NCBI GenBank assembly: GCA_001695595.3
Contig: MBPM02000259.1
Coordinates: 1-45,244 of the forward strand
Direction: 5' to 3'
From: Plasmopara viticola
Taxonomy: Eukaryota > Oomycota > Peronosporomycetes > Peronosporales > Peronosporaceae
DNA length: 45,244 nucleotides
The notes beneath the pieces are model-generated. The model saw nothing but the letters and a program-made list of their open reading frames with translations. It had not been told where the DNA came from and ran no database searches. Below, piece by piece: positions 1-11,600 of this stretch. Position 1 is the first letter of the stretch, and each line of letters opens with the position of its first letter. The position numbers were made by a program, and so were the translations under genes.

Positions 1-632
1 AACTCGCAAAGTTATGGTTGGAACGCGTATGTGCTTGTTCAGCAAGCTAGATTTGACGTATTCGAGGCCGTAGAAAGACTCGACGCTTTAAATGGTGCAG
101 TATTTGCTAATTTTTGCTTGAAACGCGTGTCTGCATGGCCAAGAAGATGGACTGGACGTATCTGAGGCCGGAGGAAGAATCGGCGCTCGAAACGGAGCAG
201 AATTCGCTAAGTTTCGGTTGGAACGCGTATGAGCTTGCTCAGCAAGCTAGATTTGACGTATCTGAGGCCGTAAGAAGACTCGATGCTTCAAATGGAACAG
301 TATTCACCAACTTACGCTTGAAATGCGTGTCTGCATGGCCAAGAAGATGGACTAGACGTATCTGAGGCCGTAGGAAGAATCGGCGCTTCAAACGGAGCAG
401 AACTCGCAAAGTTAAGGTTGGAACCCGTATGTGCTTGTTCAGAAAGCGAGAATTGAAGTATCGGAGGCCGTAGAAAGAATCGACGCTTCAAATGGAGCAG
501 AACACGCTCAGTTTCGCTTGGAACGCGTGTTCGCATGTCCTGGAGGATAGGTTGAACGTATCTGAGGCCGTAGGAAGAATCGGCGCTCCAAACGGAGCAG
601 AACTCGCTAATTTACGGTTGGAACGCGTATGT

Positions 633-647
633 GCTTGCTCAGCAAGC
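633..647. other. S1 15-bp perfect dyad (representative copy)
   Basis: GCTTGCTCAGCAAGC is two 7-bp arms around a central C. It recurs in a large share of S1 monomers, just before TAGATTTGAC. Other monomers carry GCTTGTTCAGCAAGC, which breaks one arm pair, or an unrelated segment such as GCATGGCCAAGAAGATGG. It is a candidate protein-binding dyad; no protein can be named. Confidence 0.85.
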
Positions 648-711
648 TAGATTTGACGTATCGGAGGCCGTAGGAAGACTCGACGCTTCAAATGGTGCAG
701 TATTCGCTAAT

Positions 712-728
712 TTTCGCTTGGAACGCGT
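712..728 (+). other. CENP-B-box-like motif in S1 (representative copy)
   Basis: TTTCGCTTGGAACGCGT compared with the mammalian CENP-B box pattern NTTCGNNNNANNCGGGN keeps TTCG and three of the four CGGG positions but has G for the required A and C for one G: seven of nine required bases. Sister monomers with TTACGCTTGAAACGCGT restore the A but lose one base of TTCG. No exact box is seen. It may be chance resemblance. Confidence 0.3.
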
Positions 729-1745
729 GACTGCATGGCAAAGAAGATGGACTGGACGTATCTAAGGTCGGAGGAAGAATCGGCGCTCCAAACGGAGCAG
801 AACTCGCAAAGTTACGGTTGGAACGCGTATGTGCTTGTTCAGCAAGCTAGATTTGACGTATCCGAGGCCGTAGGAAGACTTGACGCTTTAAATGGAGCAG
901 AACTCGCTAATTTACGCTTGAAATGCGTATCGGCATGGCCAACAAGATAGACTGGACGTATCTGAGACCGTAGGAAAAAACGGCGCTTCAAACGGAGCAG
1001 AACTCGCTAAGTTACGGTTGGAACGCGTATGTGCTTGCTCAGCAAGCTAGATTTGACGTATCTGAGCCGTAGGAAGAATCGGCGCTTCTATTGGATCAGC
1101 AATCCTAAGTTCTACTTGAAACGCGTGGCCGCATGTCCAGAAAGCTGTATTGGGCGTATCTGAGGCTGTAAAAGAATCGGCGCTTCAAATGTGAAAGAAC
1201 TTGCTTAATCACGCTTGGAACGCATGTCTGCATGTCCAGGAAGCTAGACTTGGCGTATCCAAGGCCGTAGAAGGAATCGGCAATTCAACCGGAGCAGAAC
1301 TTGCTAAGTTACGGTTGGAACGCGTATGTGCTTGCTCAGCAAGCTAGATTTGACGTATCCGAGGCCGTAGGAAGACTCGACGCTTTAAATGGAGCAGTAT
1401 TCGCTAATTTACGCTTGAAACGCGTGTCTGCATGGCCAAGAAGATAGACTGGACGTATCTGAGGCCGGAGGAAGAATCGGCGCTCTAAACGAAGCAGAAC
1501 TCGCTAAATTACGGTTGGAACGCGTATGTGCTTGCTCAGCAAGCTAGATTTGACGTATCTGAGCCGTAGGAAGAATCGGCGCTTCTATTGGAGCAGCAAT
1601 CGCTAAGTTCTACTTGAAACGCGTGGCTGCATGTCCAGGAAGCTGTATTGGGCGTATCTGAGGCTGTAGAAAGAATCGGCGCTTCAAATGTGAAAGAACT
1701 TGCTTAATCACGCTTGGAACGCGTGTCTGCATGTCCTGGAAGCTA

Positions 1746-1803
1746 GATTGGACGGATCTGAGGCCGTAGAAAGAGATTGGACGGATCTGAGGCCGTAGAA
1801 AGA
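1746..1803. repeat. 29-bp tandem duplication inside a monomer
   Basis: A 29-bp segment beginning GATTGGACGGATCTGAGG occurs twice in a row (1746-1774 and 1775-1803). Right after it the monomer has lost about 6 bp (ATCGAAAATGG where sister monomers have ATCGACGCTTCAAATGG). It is a local slippage or unequal-exchange scar that breaks the 100-bp register at one point. Confidence 0.85.
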
Positions 1804-2076
1804 ATCGAAAATGGAGCAGAACACGCTCAGTTTCGCTCGGAACGCGTGTCTGCATGTCCTGGAGGCTAGGTTGAACGTATCTGAGGCCGTAGGAAGAATC
1901 GGCGCTCCAAACGGAGCAGAACTCGCTAAGTTACGGTTGGAGCGCGTATGTGCTTGCTCAGCAAGCTAGATTTGACGTATCCGAGGCCGTAGGAAGACTT
2001 GACGCTTTAAATGGAGTAGTATTCGCTAATTTACGCTTGAAACGCGTGTCTGCATGGCCAAGAAGATAGACTGGAC

Positions 2077-3571
2077 GTATCTGAGGTCGTAGAAAGAATC
2101 GGCGTTCCAACCGGAGCAGAACTCACTAAGTTACGCTTGAAACGCGTATGTGCTTGCTCAAGAAGCTAGGTATGACGTATCTGAGCGGAGGAAGACTCGA
2201 CGCTTCAAATGGAGCAGTATTCGCCAATTTACGCTTGAAACGCGTGTCTGCATGGCCAAGAAGATGGACTGGACGTATCTGAGTCCGGAGGAAGAATCGG
2301 CGCTCCAAACGGAGCAGAACTCGCTAAGTTACGGTTGGAACGCGTATGTGCTTGCTCAGCAAGCTAGATTTGACGTATCCGAGGCCGTAAGAAGTCTCGA
2401 TGCTTCAAATGGAGCAGTATTCGCCAATTACGCTTGAAATGCGTGTCTGCATGGCCAAGAAGATGGACTGGACGTATCTGAGGCCGTAGGAAGAATCAGC
2501 GCTTCAAACGGAGCAAAATTCGCGTAGTTTCGGTTGGAACGCGTATGTGCTTGTTCAGCAAGCTATATTTGACGTATCGGAGGCCGTAGAAAGAATCGAC
2601 GCTTCAAATGGAGCAAAACACGCTCCGTTTCGCTCGGAACGCATGTCTGCATGTCCTGGAGGCTAGGATGAACGTTTCTGAGGCCGTAGGAAGAATCGGC
2701 GCTCCAAACGGAGCAGAACTCGCTAAGTTACGGTTGGAACGCGTATGTGCTTGCTCAGCAAGCTAGATTTGACGTATCGGAGGCCGTAGGAAGACTCGAC
2801 GCTTCAAATGGTGCAGTATTCGCTAATTTTGCTTGAAACGCGTGTCTGCATGGCCAAGAAGATGGACTGGACGTATCTGAGGTCGTAGGAAGAATCGGCG
2901 CTCCAAACGGAGCAGAACTCACTAAGTTACGCTTGAAACGCGTATGTGCTTGCTCAAGAAGCTAGGTATGACGTATCTGAGCCGGAGGAAGACTCGACGC
3001 TTCAAATGGAGCAGTATTCGCCAATTTACGCTTGAAACGCGTGTCTGCATGGCCAAGAAGATGGACTGGACGTATCTGAGTCCGGAGGAAGAATCGGCGC
3101 TCCAAACGGAGCAGAACTCGCTAAGTTACGGTTGGAGCGCGTATGTGCTTGCTCAGCAAGCTAGATTTGACGTATCCGAGGCCGTAGGAAGACTTGACGC
3201 TTTAAATGGAGCACAACTCGCTCATTTACGCTTGAAATGCGTATTTGCATGGCCAAGAAGATAGACTGGACGTATCTGAGGTCGTAGGAAGAATCGGCGC
3301 TCCAACCGGAGCAGAACTCACTAAGTTACGCTTGAAACGCGTATGTGCTTGCTCAAGAAGCTAGGTATGACGTATCTGAGCGGAGGAAGACTCGACGCTT
3401 CAAATGGAGCAGTATTCGCCAATTTACGCTTGAAACGCGTGTCTGCATGGCCAAGAAGATGGACTGGACGTATCTGAGTCCGGAGGAAGAATCGGCGCTC
3501 TAAACGAAGCAGAACTCGCTAAGTTACGGTTGAACGCGTATGTGCTTGATCAAGAAACTAGATTTGACGTA
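2077..3571. repeat. S1 repeated trimer modules
   Basis: A three-monomer module recurs, starting near 2077, 2873 and 3272. It consists of a GGTCGTAG monomer ending AGAAGCTAGGTATGAC, a GAGC(C)GGAGGAAGACTCG monomer (starts 2177, 2973, 3372) and a GAGTCCGGAGGAAG monomer. Spacings of about 796 and 399 bp show that whole numbers of monomers were moved, as expected for unequal crossing-over. The first two monomer types recur near 5168-5267, 6142-6241 and 6940-7040 without the third in the same form. Confidence 0.7.
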
Positions 3572-4468
3572 TCTGAGCCGTAGGAAGAATCGGCGCTTCT
3601 ATTGGAGCAGCAATCGCTAAGTTCTACTTGAAACGCGTGGCTGCATGTCCAGGAAGCTGTATTGGGCGTATCTGAGGCTGTAGAAAGAATCGGCGCTTCA
3701 AATGTGAAAGAACTTGCTTAATCACGCTTGGAACGCGTGTCTGCATAGCCAAGAAGATGGACTGGACGTATCTGAGGCCGGAGGAAGAATCGGCGCTCTA
3801 AACGAAGCAGAACTCGCTAAATTACGGTTGGAACGTGTATGTGCTTGCTCAGCAAGCTAGATTTGACGTATCTGAGCCGTAGGAAGAATCGGCGCTTCTA
3901 TTGGAGCAGCAATCGCTAAGTTCTACTTGAAACGCGTGGCTGCATGTCGTGAGGAGCTGTATTGGGCGTATCTGAGGCTGTAGAAAGATCTGATCGGCGC
4001 TTCAAATGTGAAAGAACTTGCTTAATCACGCTTGGAACGCGTGTCTGCATGTCCTGGAAGCTAGATTGGACGGATCTGAGGCCGTAGAAAGAATCGACGC
4101 TTCAAATGGAGAAGAACACGCTCAGTTTCGCTCGGAACGCGTGTCTGCATGTCCTGGAGGCTAGGTTGAACGTATCTAAGGCCGTAGGAAGAATCGGCGC
4201 TTCAAACGGAGCAGAACTCGCTAAGTTACGGTTGGAGCGCGTATGTGCTTGCTCAGCAAGCTAGATTTGACGTATCCGAGGCCGTAGGAAGACTCGACGC
4301 TTCAAATGGAGCAGTATTCGCCAATTACGCTTGAAACGCGTGTCTGCATGGCCAAGAAGATGGACTGGACGTATCTGAGTCCGGAGGAAGAATCGGCTCC
4401 AAACGGAGCAGAACTCGCTGAGTTACGGTTGGAACGCGTATGTGCTTGCTCAGCAAGCTAGATTTGAC

Positions 4469-5267
4469 GAAGCCGAGGCCGTAAGAAGACTCGATGCTTC
4501 AAATGGAGCAGTATTCGCCAATTACGCTTGAAATGCTTGTCTGCATGGCCAAGAAGATGGACTAGACGTATCTGAGGCCGTAGGAAGAATCGGCGCTTCA
4601 AACGGAGCAAAATTCGCAAAGTTTCGGTTGGAACGCGTATGTGCTTGTTCAGCAAGCTAGATTTGACGTATCGGAGGCCGTAGAAAGAATCGACGCTTCA
4701 AATGGAGCAGAACACGCTCCGTTTCGCTCGGAACGCATGTCTGCATGTCCTGGAGGCTAGGATAAACGTATCTGAGGCTGTAGGAAGAATCGGCGCTCCA
4801 AACGGAGCAGAACTCGCTAAGTTACGGTTGGAACGCGTATGTGCTTGCTCAGCAAGCTAGATTTGACGTATCGGAGGCCGTAGGAAGAATCGACGCTTCA
4901 AATGGTGCAGTATTCGCTAATTTTCGCTTGGAACGCGTGTCCGCATGGCCATGAAGATGGACTGGACGTATCTAAGGTCGTTGGAAGAGTCGGCGCTCCA
5001 AACGGAGCAGAACTCGCTAAGTTACGGTTGGAACGCGTATGTGCTTGTTCAGCAAGCTAGATTTGACGTATCCGAGGCCGTAGGAAGACTTGACGCTTTA
5101 AATGGAGCACAACTTGCTCATTTACGCTTAAAATGCGTATTTGCATGGCCAAGAAGATAGACCGGACGTATCTGAGGTCGTAGGAAGAATCGGCGCTCCA
5201 AACGGAGCAGAACTCACTAAGTTACGCTTGAAACGCGTATGTGCTTGCTCAAGAAGCTAGGTATGAC
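4469..5267. repeat. S1 octamer block, copy 1
   Basis: Eight monomers (799 bp) match 5443-6241 at a constant offset of 974 bp. A diagnostic shared variant is GGCCATGAAGATGG (4948 here, 5922 in the partner). The copies differ by scattered substitutions, for example GAAGCCGAGG at 4469 for GTATCCGAGG at 5443. Confidence 0.8.
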
Positions 5268-5342
5268 GTATCTGAGCCGGAGGAAGAATCGCGCTTTACG
5301 CCAATGCTTGAAACGCGTGTCTGCAAAGAAGATGAACTGGAC
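5268..5342. repeat. Truncated 75-bp S1 monomer
   Basis: This monomer starts normally with GTATCTGAGCCGGAGG but is about 25 bp short: the middle reads AATCGCGCTTTACGCC, and GTCTGCAAAGAAG has lost TGGCC. It lies between the two octamer copies and explains why their offset is 974 rather than about 1000 bp. Confidence 0.8.
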
Positions 5343-5442
5343 GTATCTGAGTCCGGAGGAAGAATCGGCGCTCCAAACGGAGCAGAACTCGCTAAGTTAC
5401 GGTTGGAACGCGTATGTGCTTGCTCAGCAAGCTAGATTTGAC

Positions 5443-6241
5443 GTATCCGAGGCCGTAAGAAGACTCGATGCTTCAAATGGAGCAGTATTCGCCAATTACG
5501 CTTGAAATGCGTGTCTGCATGGCCGAGAAGATGGACTAGACGTATCTGAGGCCGTAGGAAGAATCGGCGCTTCAAACGGAGCAAAATTCGCAAAGTTACG
5601 ATTGGAACGCGTATGTGATTGTTCAGCAAGCTAGATTTGACGTATCGGAGGCCAAAGAAAGAATCGACGCTTCAAATGGAGCAGAACACGCTCAGTTTCG
5701 CTCGGAACGCATGTCTGCATGTCCTGGAGGCTAGGATAAACGTATCTGAGGCTGTAGGAAGAATCGGCGCTCCAAACGGAGCAGAACTCGCTAAGTTACG
5801 GTTGGAACGCGTATGTGCTTGCTCAGCAAGCTAGATTTGACGTATCGGAGGCCGTAGGAAGACTCGACGCTTCAAATGGTGCAGTATTCGCTTATTTTCG
5901 CTTGGAACGCGTGTCCGCATGGCCATGAAGATGGACTGGACGTATTTAAGGTCGTAGGAAGAGTCGGCGCTCCAAACGGAGCAGAACTCGCTAAGTTACG
6001 GTTGGAACGCGTATGTGCTTGTTCAGCAAGCTAGATTTGACGTATCCGAGGCCGTAGGAAGACTTGACGCTTTAAATGGAGCACAACTCGCTCATTTACG
6101 CTTGAAATGCGTATTTGCATGGCCAAGAAGATAGACTGGACGTATCTGAGGTCGTAGGAAGAATCGGCGCTCCAAACGGAGCAGAACTCACTAAGTTACG
6201 CTTGAAACGCGTATGTGCTTGCTCAAGAAGCTAGGTATGAC
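5443..6241. repeat. S1 octamer block, copy 2
   Basis: Second copy of the 799-bp, eight-monomer block at 4469-5267. It ends where a GAGCCGTAGG monomer begins at 6242, against GAGCCGGAGG at 5268 after the first copy, so the sequences diverge at the block edge. Confidence 0.78.
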
Positions 6242-7638
6242 GTATCTGAGCCGTAGGAAGCCTCGACGCTTCAAATGGAGCAGTATTTGCTAATTTACGC
6301 TTGAAACGCGTGTCTGCATGGCCAAGAAGATGGACTGGACGTATCTGAGGCCGGAGGAAGAATCGGCGCTCTAAACGAAGCAGAACTCGCTAAGTTACGG
6401 TTGGAACGCGTATGTGCTTGCTCAAGAAACTAGATTTGACGTATCTGAGCCGTAGGAAGAATCGGCGCTTCTATTGGAGCAGCAATCGCTAAGTTCTACT
6501 TGAAACGCGTGGCTGCATGTCCAGGAAGCTGTATTGGGCGTATCTGAGGCTGTAGAAAGAATCGGCGCTTCAAATGTGAAAGAACTTGCTCAATCACGCT
6601 TGGAACGCGTGTCTGCATGTCCTGGAAGCTAGATTAGACGGATCTGAGGCCGTAGAAAGAATCGACACTTCAAATGGAGCAGAACACGCTCAGTTGCGCT
6701 CGGAACGCGTGTCTGCATGTCCTGGAGGCTAGGTTGAACGTATCTGAGGCCGTAGGAAGAATCGGCGCTCCAAACGGAGCAGAACTCGCTAAGTTACGGT
6801 TGGAACGCGTATGTGCTTGCTCAGCAAGCTAGATTTGACGTATCCGAGGCCGTAGGAAGACTTGACGCTTTAAATGGAGCAGATCTCGCCAATTTACGCT
6901 TGAAATGCGTATCTGCATGGCCAAGAAGATAGACTGGACGTATCTGAGGTCGTAGAAAGAATCGGCGCTCCAAACGGAGCAGAACTCACTAAGTTACGCT
7001 TGAAACGCGTATGTGCTTGCTCAAGAAGCTAGGTATGACGTATCTGAGCCGTAGGAAGACTCGACGCTTCAAATGGAGCAGAACACGCTCAGTCTCGCTC
7101 GGAACGCGTGTCTGCATGTCCTGGAGGCTAGGTTGAACGTATCTGAGGCCGTACGAAGAATCGGCGCTCCAAACGGAGCAGAACTCGCTAAGTTATGGTT
7201 CGAGCGCGTATGTGCTTGCTCAGCAAGCTAGATTTGACGTATCCGAGGCCGTAGGAAGACTCGACGCTTTAAATGGAGTAGTATTTGCTAATTTACGCTT
7301 GAAACGCGTGTCTGCATGGCCAAGAAGATGGACTGGACGTATCTGAGGCCGTAGGAAAAATCGGCGCTTCAAACGGAGCAGAACTCGCAAAGTTACGGTT
7401 GGAACGCGTATGTGCTTGCTCAGCAAGCTAGATTTGACGTATCCGAGGCCGTAAGAAAACTCGATGCTTCAAATGGAGCAGAACACGCTCAGTTTCGCTC
7501 GGAACGCGTGTCTGCATGTCCTGGAGGCTAGGTTGAACGTATCTGATGCCGTAGGAAGAATCGGCGCTCCAAACGGAGCAAAACTCGCTAAGTTACGGTT
7601 GGAACGCGTATGTGCTTGCTCATCAAGCTAGATTTGAC

Positions 7639-8620
7639 GAATCCGAGGCCGTAGGAAGACTCGACGCTTCAAATGGCGCAGTATTCGCCAACTTACGCTT
7701 GAAATGCGTGTCTGCATGGCCAAGAAGATGGACTAGACGTATCTGAGGCCGTAGGAAGAATCGGCGCTTCAAACGGAGCAGAACTCGCAAAGTTAAGGTT
7801 GGAACCCGTATGTACTTGTTTAGCAAGCAAGAATTGACGTATCGGAGGCCGTAGAAAGAATCGACGCTTCAAATGGAGCAGAACACGCTCAGTTTCGCTC
7901 GGAACGCGTGTCCGCATGTCCTGGAGGCTAGGTTGAACGTATCGGAGGCCGTAGGAAGAATCGGCGCTCCAAACGGAGCAGAACTCGCTAAGTTACGGTT
8001 GGAACGCGTATGTGCTTGCTCAGCAAGCTAGATTTGACGTATCGGAGGCCGTAGGAAGACTCGACGCTTCAAATGGTGCAGTATTCGCTAATTTTCGCTT
8101 GGAACGCGTGACTGCATGGCAAAGAAGATGGACTGGACGTATCTAAGGTCGGAGGAAGAATCGGCGCTCCAAACGGAGCAGAACTCGCAAAGTTACGGTT
8201 GGAACGCGTATGTGCTTGTTCAGCAAGCTAGATTTGACGTATCCGAGGCCGTAGGAAGACTTGACGCTTTAAATGGAGCAGAACTCGCTAATTTACGCTT
8301 GAAATGCGTATCGGCATGGCCAACAAGATAGACTGGACGTATCTGAGGCCGTAGGAAAAAACGGCGCTTCAAACGGAGCAGAACTCGCTAAGTTACGGTT
8401 GGAACGCGTATGTGCTTGCTCAGCAAGCTAGATTTGACGTATCTGAGCCGTAGGAAGAATCGGCGCTTCTATTGGATCAGCAATCGCTAAGTTCTACTTG
8501 AAACGCGTGGCTGCATGTCCAGGAAGCTGTATTGGGCGTATCTGAGGCTGTAGAAAGAATCGGCGCTTCAAATGTGAAAGAACTTGCTTAATCACGCTTG
8601 GAACGCGTGTCTGCATGTCC
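7639..8620. repeat. S1 ten-monomer block, copy B; overlaps the first 898-bp HOR unit
   Basis: This matches 258-1240 at an offset of 7381 bp. From 8139 on, the same sequence is also the first unit of the 898-bp HOR, so the HOR appears to have been amplified from an arrangement already present at the left of the window. The first HOR unit keeps an edge variant (GTATCTAAGGTCGGAGG) where later units have GTATCTGAGGCCGTAGG. Confidence 0.75.
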
Positions 8621-11600
8621 TGGAAGCTAGATTTGACGGATCTGAGGCCGTAGAAAGAATCGACGCTTCAAATGGAGCAGAACACGCTCAGTTTCGCTTG
8701 GAAGGCGTGTCGGCATTTCCTGGAGGCTAGGTTGAACGTATCTGAGGCCGTAGGAAGAATCGACGCTTCAAATGGAGCAGAACACGCTCAGTTTCGCTCG
8801 GAACGCGTGTCTGCATGTCCTGGAGGCTAGGTTGAACGTATCTGAGGCCGTAGGAAGAATCGGCGCTCCAAACGGAGCAGAACTTGCTAAGTTACGGTTG
8901 GAGCGCGCATGTGCTTGCTCAGCAAGCTAGATTTGACGTATCCGAGGCCGTAAGAGACTCGATGCTTCAAATGGAGCAGTATTCGCCAACTTACGCTTGA
9001 AATGCGTGTCTGCATGGCCAAGAAGATGGACTAGACGTATCTGAGGCCGTAGGAAGAATCGGCGCTCCAAACGGAGCAGAACTCGCAAAGTTACGGTTGG
9101 AACGCGTATGTGCTTGTTCAGCAAGCTAGATTTGACGTATCCGAGGCCGTAGGAAGACTTGACGCTTTAAATGGAGCAGAACTCGCTAATTTACGCTTGA
9201 AATGCGTATCGGCATGGCCAACAAGATAGACTGGACGTATCTGAGGCCGTAGGAAAAAACGGCGCTTCAAACGGAGCAGAACTCGCTAAGTTACGGTTGG
9301 AACGCGTATGTGCTTGCTCAGCAAGCTAGATTTGACGTATCTGAGCCGTAGGAAGAATCGGCGCTTCTATTGGATCAGCAATCGCTAAGTTCTACTTGAA
9401 ACGCGTGGCTGCATGTCCAGGAAGCTGTATTGGGCGTATCTGAGGCTGTAGAAAGAATCGGCGCTTCAAATGTGAAAGAACTTGCTTAATCACGCTTGGA
9501 ACGCGTGTCTGCATGTCCTGGAAGCTAGATTTGACGGATCTGAGGCCGTAGAAAGAATCGACGCTTCAAATGGAGCAGAACACGCTCAGTTTCGCTTGGA
9601 AGGCGTGTCGGCATTTCCTGGAGGCTAGGTTGAACGTATCTGAGGCCGTAGGAAGAATCGACGCTTCAAATGGAGCAGAACACGCTCAGTTTCGCTCGGA
9701 ACGCGTGTCTGCATGTCCTGGAGGCTAGGTTGAACGTATCTGAGGCCGTAGGAAGAATCGGCGCTCCAAACGGAGCAGAACTTGCTAAGTTACGGTTGGA
9801 GCGCGCATGTGCTTGCTCAGCAAGCTAGATTTGACGTATCCGAGGCCGTAAGAGACTCGATGCTTCAAATGGAGCAGTATTCGCCAACTTACGCTTGAAA
9901 TGCGTGTCTGCATGGCCAAGAAGATGGACTAGACGTATCTGAGGCCGTAGGAAGAATCGGCGCTCCAAACGGAGCAGAACTCGCAAAGTTACGGTTGGAA
10001 CGCGTATGTGCTTGTTCAGCAAGCTAGATTTGACGTATCCGAGGCCGTAGGAAGACTTGACGCTTTAAATGGAGCAGAACTCGCTAATTTACGCTTGAAA
10101 TGCGTATCGGCATGGCCAACAAGATAGACTGGACGTATCTGAGGCCGTAGGAAAAAACGGCGCTTCAAACGGAGCAGAACTCGCTAAGTTACGGTTGGAA
10201 CGCGTATGTGCTTGCTCAGCAAGCTAGATTTGACGTATCTGAGCCGTAGGAAGAATCGGCGCTTCTATTGGATCAGCAATCGCTAAGTTCTACTTGAAAC
10301 GCGTGGCTGCATGTCCAGGAAGCTGTATTGGGCGTATCTGAGGCTGTAGAAAGAATCGGCGCTTCAAATGTGAAAGAACTTGCTTAATCACGCTTGGAAC
10401 GCGTGTCTGCATGTCCTGGAAGCTAGATTTGACGGATCTGAGGCCGTAGAAAGAATCGACGCTTCAAATGGAGCAGAACACGCTCAGTTTCGCTTGGAAG
10501 GCGTGTCGGCATGTCCTGGAGGCTAGGTTGAACGTATCTGAGGCCGTAGGAAGAATCGACGCTTCAAATGGAGCAGAACACGCTCAGTTTCGCTCGGAAC
10601 GCGTGTCTGCATGTCCTGGAGGCTAGGTTGAACGTATCTGAGGCCGTAGGAAGAATCGGCGCTCCAAACGGAGCAGAACTTGCTAAGTTACGGTTGGAGC
10701 GCGCATGTGCTTGCTCAGCAAGCTAGATTTGACGTATCCGAGGCCGTAAGAGACTCGATGCTTCAAATGGAGCAGTATTCGCCAACTTACGCTTGAAATG
10801 CGTGTCTGCATGGCCAAGAAGATGGACTAGACGTATCTGAGGCCGTAGGAAGAATCGGCGCTCCAAACGGAGCAGAACTCGCAAAGTTACGGTTGGAACG
10901 CGTATGTGCTTGTTCAGCAAGCTAGATTTGACGTATCCGAGGCCGTAGGAAGACTTGACGCTTTAAATGGAGCAGAACTCGCTAATTTACGCTTGAAATG
11001 CGTATCGGCATGGCCAACAAGATAGACTGGACGTATCTGAGGCCGTAGGAAAAAACGGCGCTTCAAACGGAGCAGAACTCGCTAAGTTACGGTTGGAACG
11101 CGTATGTGCTTGCTCAGCAAGCTAGATTTGACGTATCGGAGCCGTAGGAAGAATCGGCGCTTCTATTGGATCAGCAATCGCTAAGTTCTACTTGAAACGC
11201 GTGGCTGCATGTCCAGGAAGCTGTATTGGGCGTATCTGAGGCTGTAGAAAGAATCGGCGCTTCAAATGTGAAAGAACTTGCTTAATCACGCTTGGAACGC
11301 GTGTCTGCATGTCCTGGAAGCTAGATTTGACGGATCTGAGGCCGTAGAAAGAATCGACGCTTCAAATGGAGCAGAACACGCTCAGTTTCGCTTGGAAGGC
11401 GTGTCGGCATTTCCTGGAGGCTAGGTTGAACGTATCTGAGGCCGTAGGAAGAATCGACGCTTCAAATGGAGCAGAACACGCTCAGTTTCGCTCGGAACGC
11501 GTGTCTGCATGTCCTGGAGGCTAGGTTGAACGTATCTGAGGCCGTAGGAAGAATCGGCGCTCCAAACGGAGCAGAACTTGCTAAGTTACGGTTGGAGCGC

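Larger units (their letters stand above)
258..1240. repeat. S1 ten-monomer block, copy A (partner at 7639)
   Basis: This run of about ten monomers matches 7639-8620 at a constant offset of 7381 bp. Shared diagnostic variants include the GGAACCCGT monomer at about 420, the GACTGCATGGCAAAG junction at about 729, and the GGAAAAAACGG monomer at about 973. The match ends near 1240, where this copy continues with CCAAGGCCGTAGAAGG and the partner with GGATCTGAGG. A few substitutions separate the copies, for example AATCCTAAG here for AATCGCTAAG in the partner. Confidence 0.8.
1..8138. repeat. S1 loosely ordered region
   Basis: Roughly 81 monomers of mixed subfamilies without one dominant higher-order period. 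Local order exists: a recurrent pair (a GAGCCGTAGG...TTCTATTGG monomer followed by a GAGGCTGTAG...AAATGTGAAAG monomer) appears from about 1058, 1554, 3569, 3868 and 6441, and several block duplications are listed separately. Neighbouring monomers differ at many positions, unlike the >99% identity by eye of the 898-bp HOR to its right. This suggests an older, less recently homogenised part of the array. No gene or unique sequence is seen in it. Confidence 0.85.

Noticed and set aside
712..728. A true CENP-B box.
   Set aside because: No monomer that I read has all nine required bases; the ACGCGT core always has C where the box needs G. Reported only as a resemblance.
735..950. A 71-codon open frame (MAKKMDWTYLRSEEESALQT...) found again near 8116, 14607, 17606, 20404, 21603, 22402 and 24099.
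   Set aside because: It covers just over two 100-bp monomers and repeats because the HOR repeats. Antisense frames of the same size (for example 8927-9124 and its 898-bp-spaced copies) are equally open, and the stops fall at the monomer's own TAGATTTGA and GTAGG-type sites. No upstream signal or unique sequence supports a gene.
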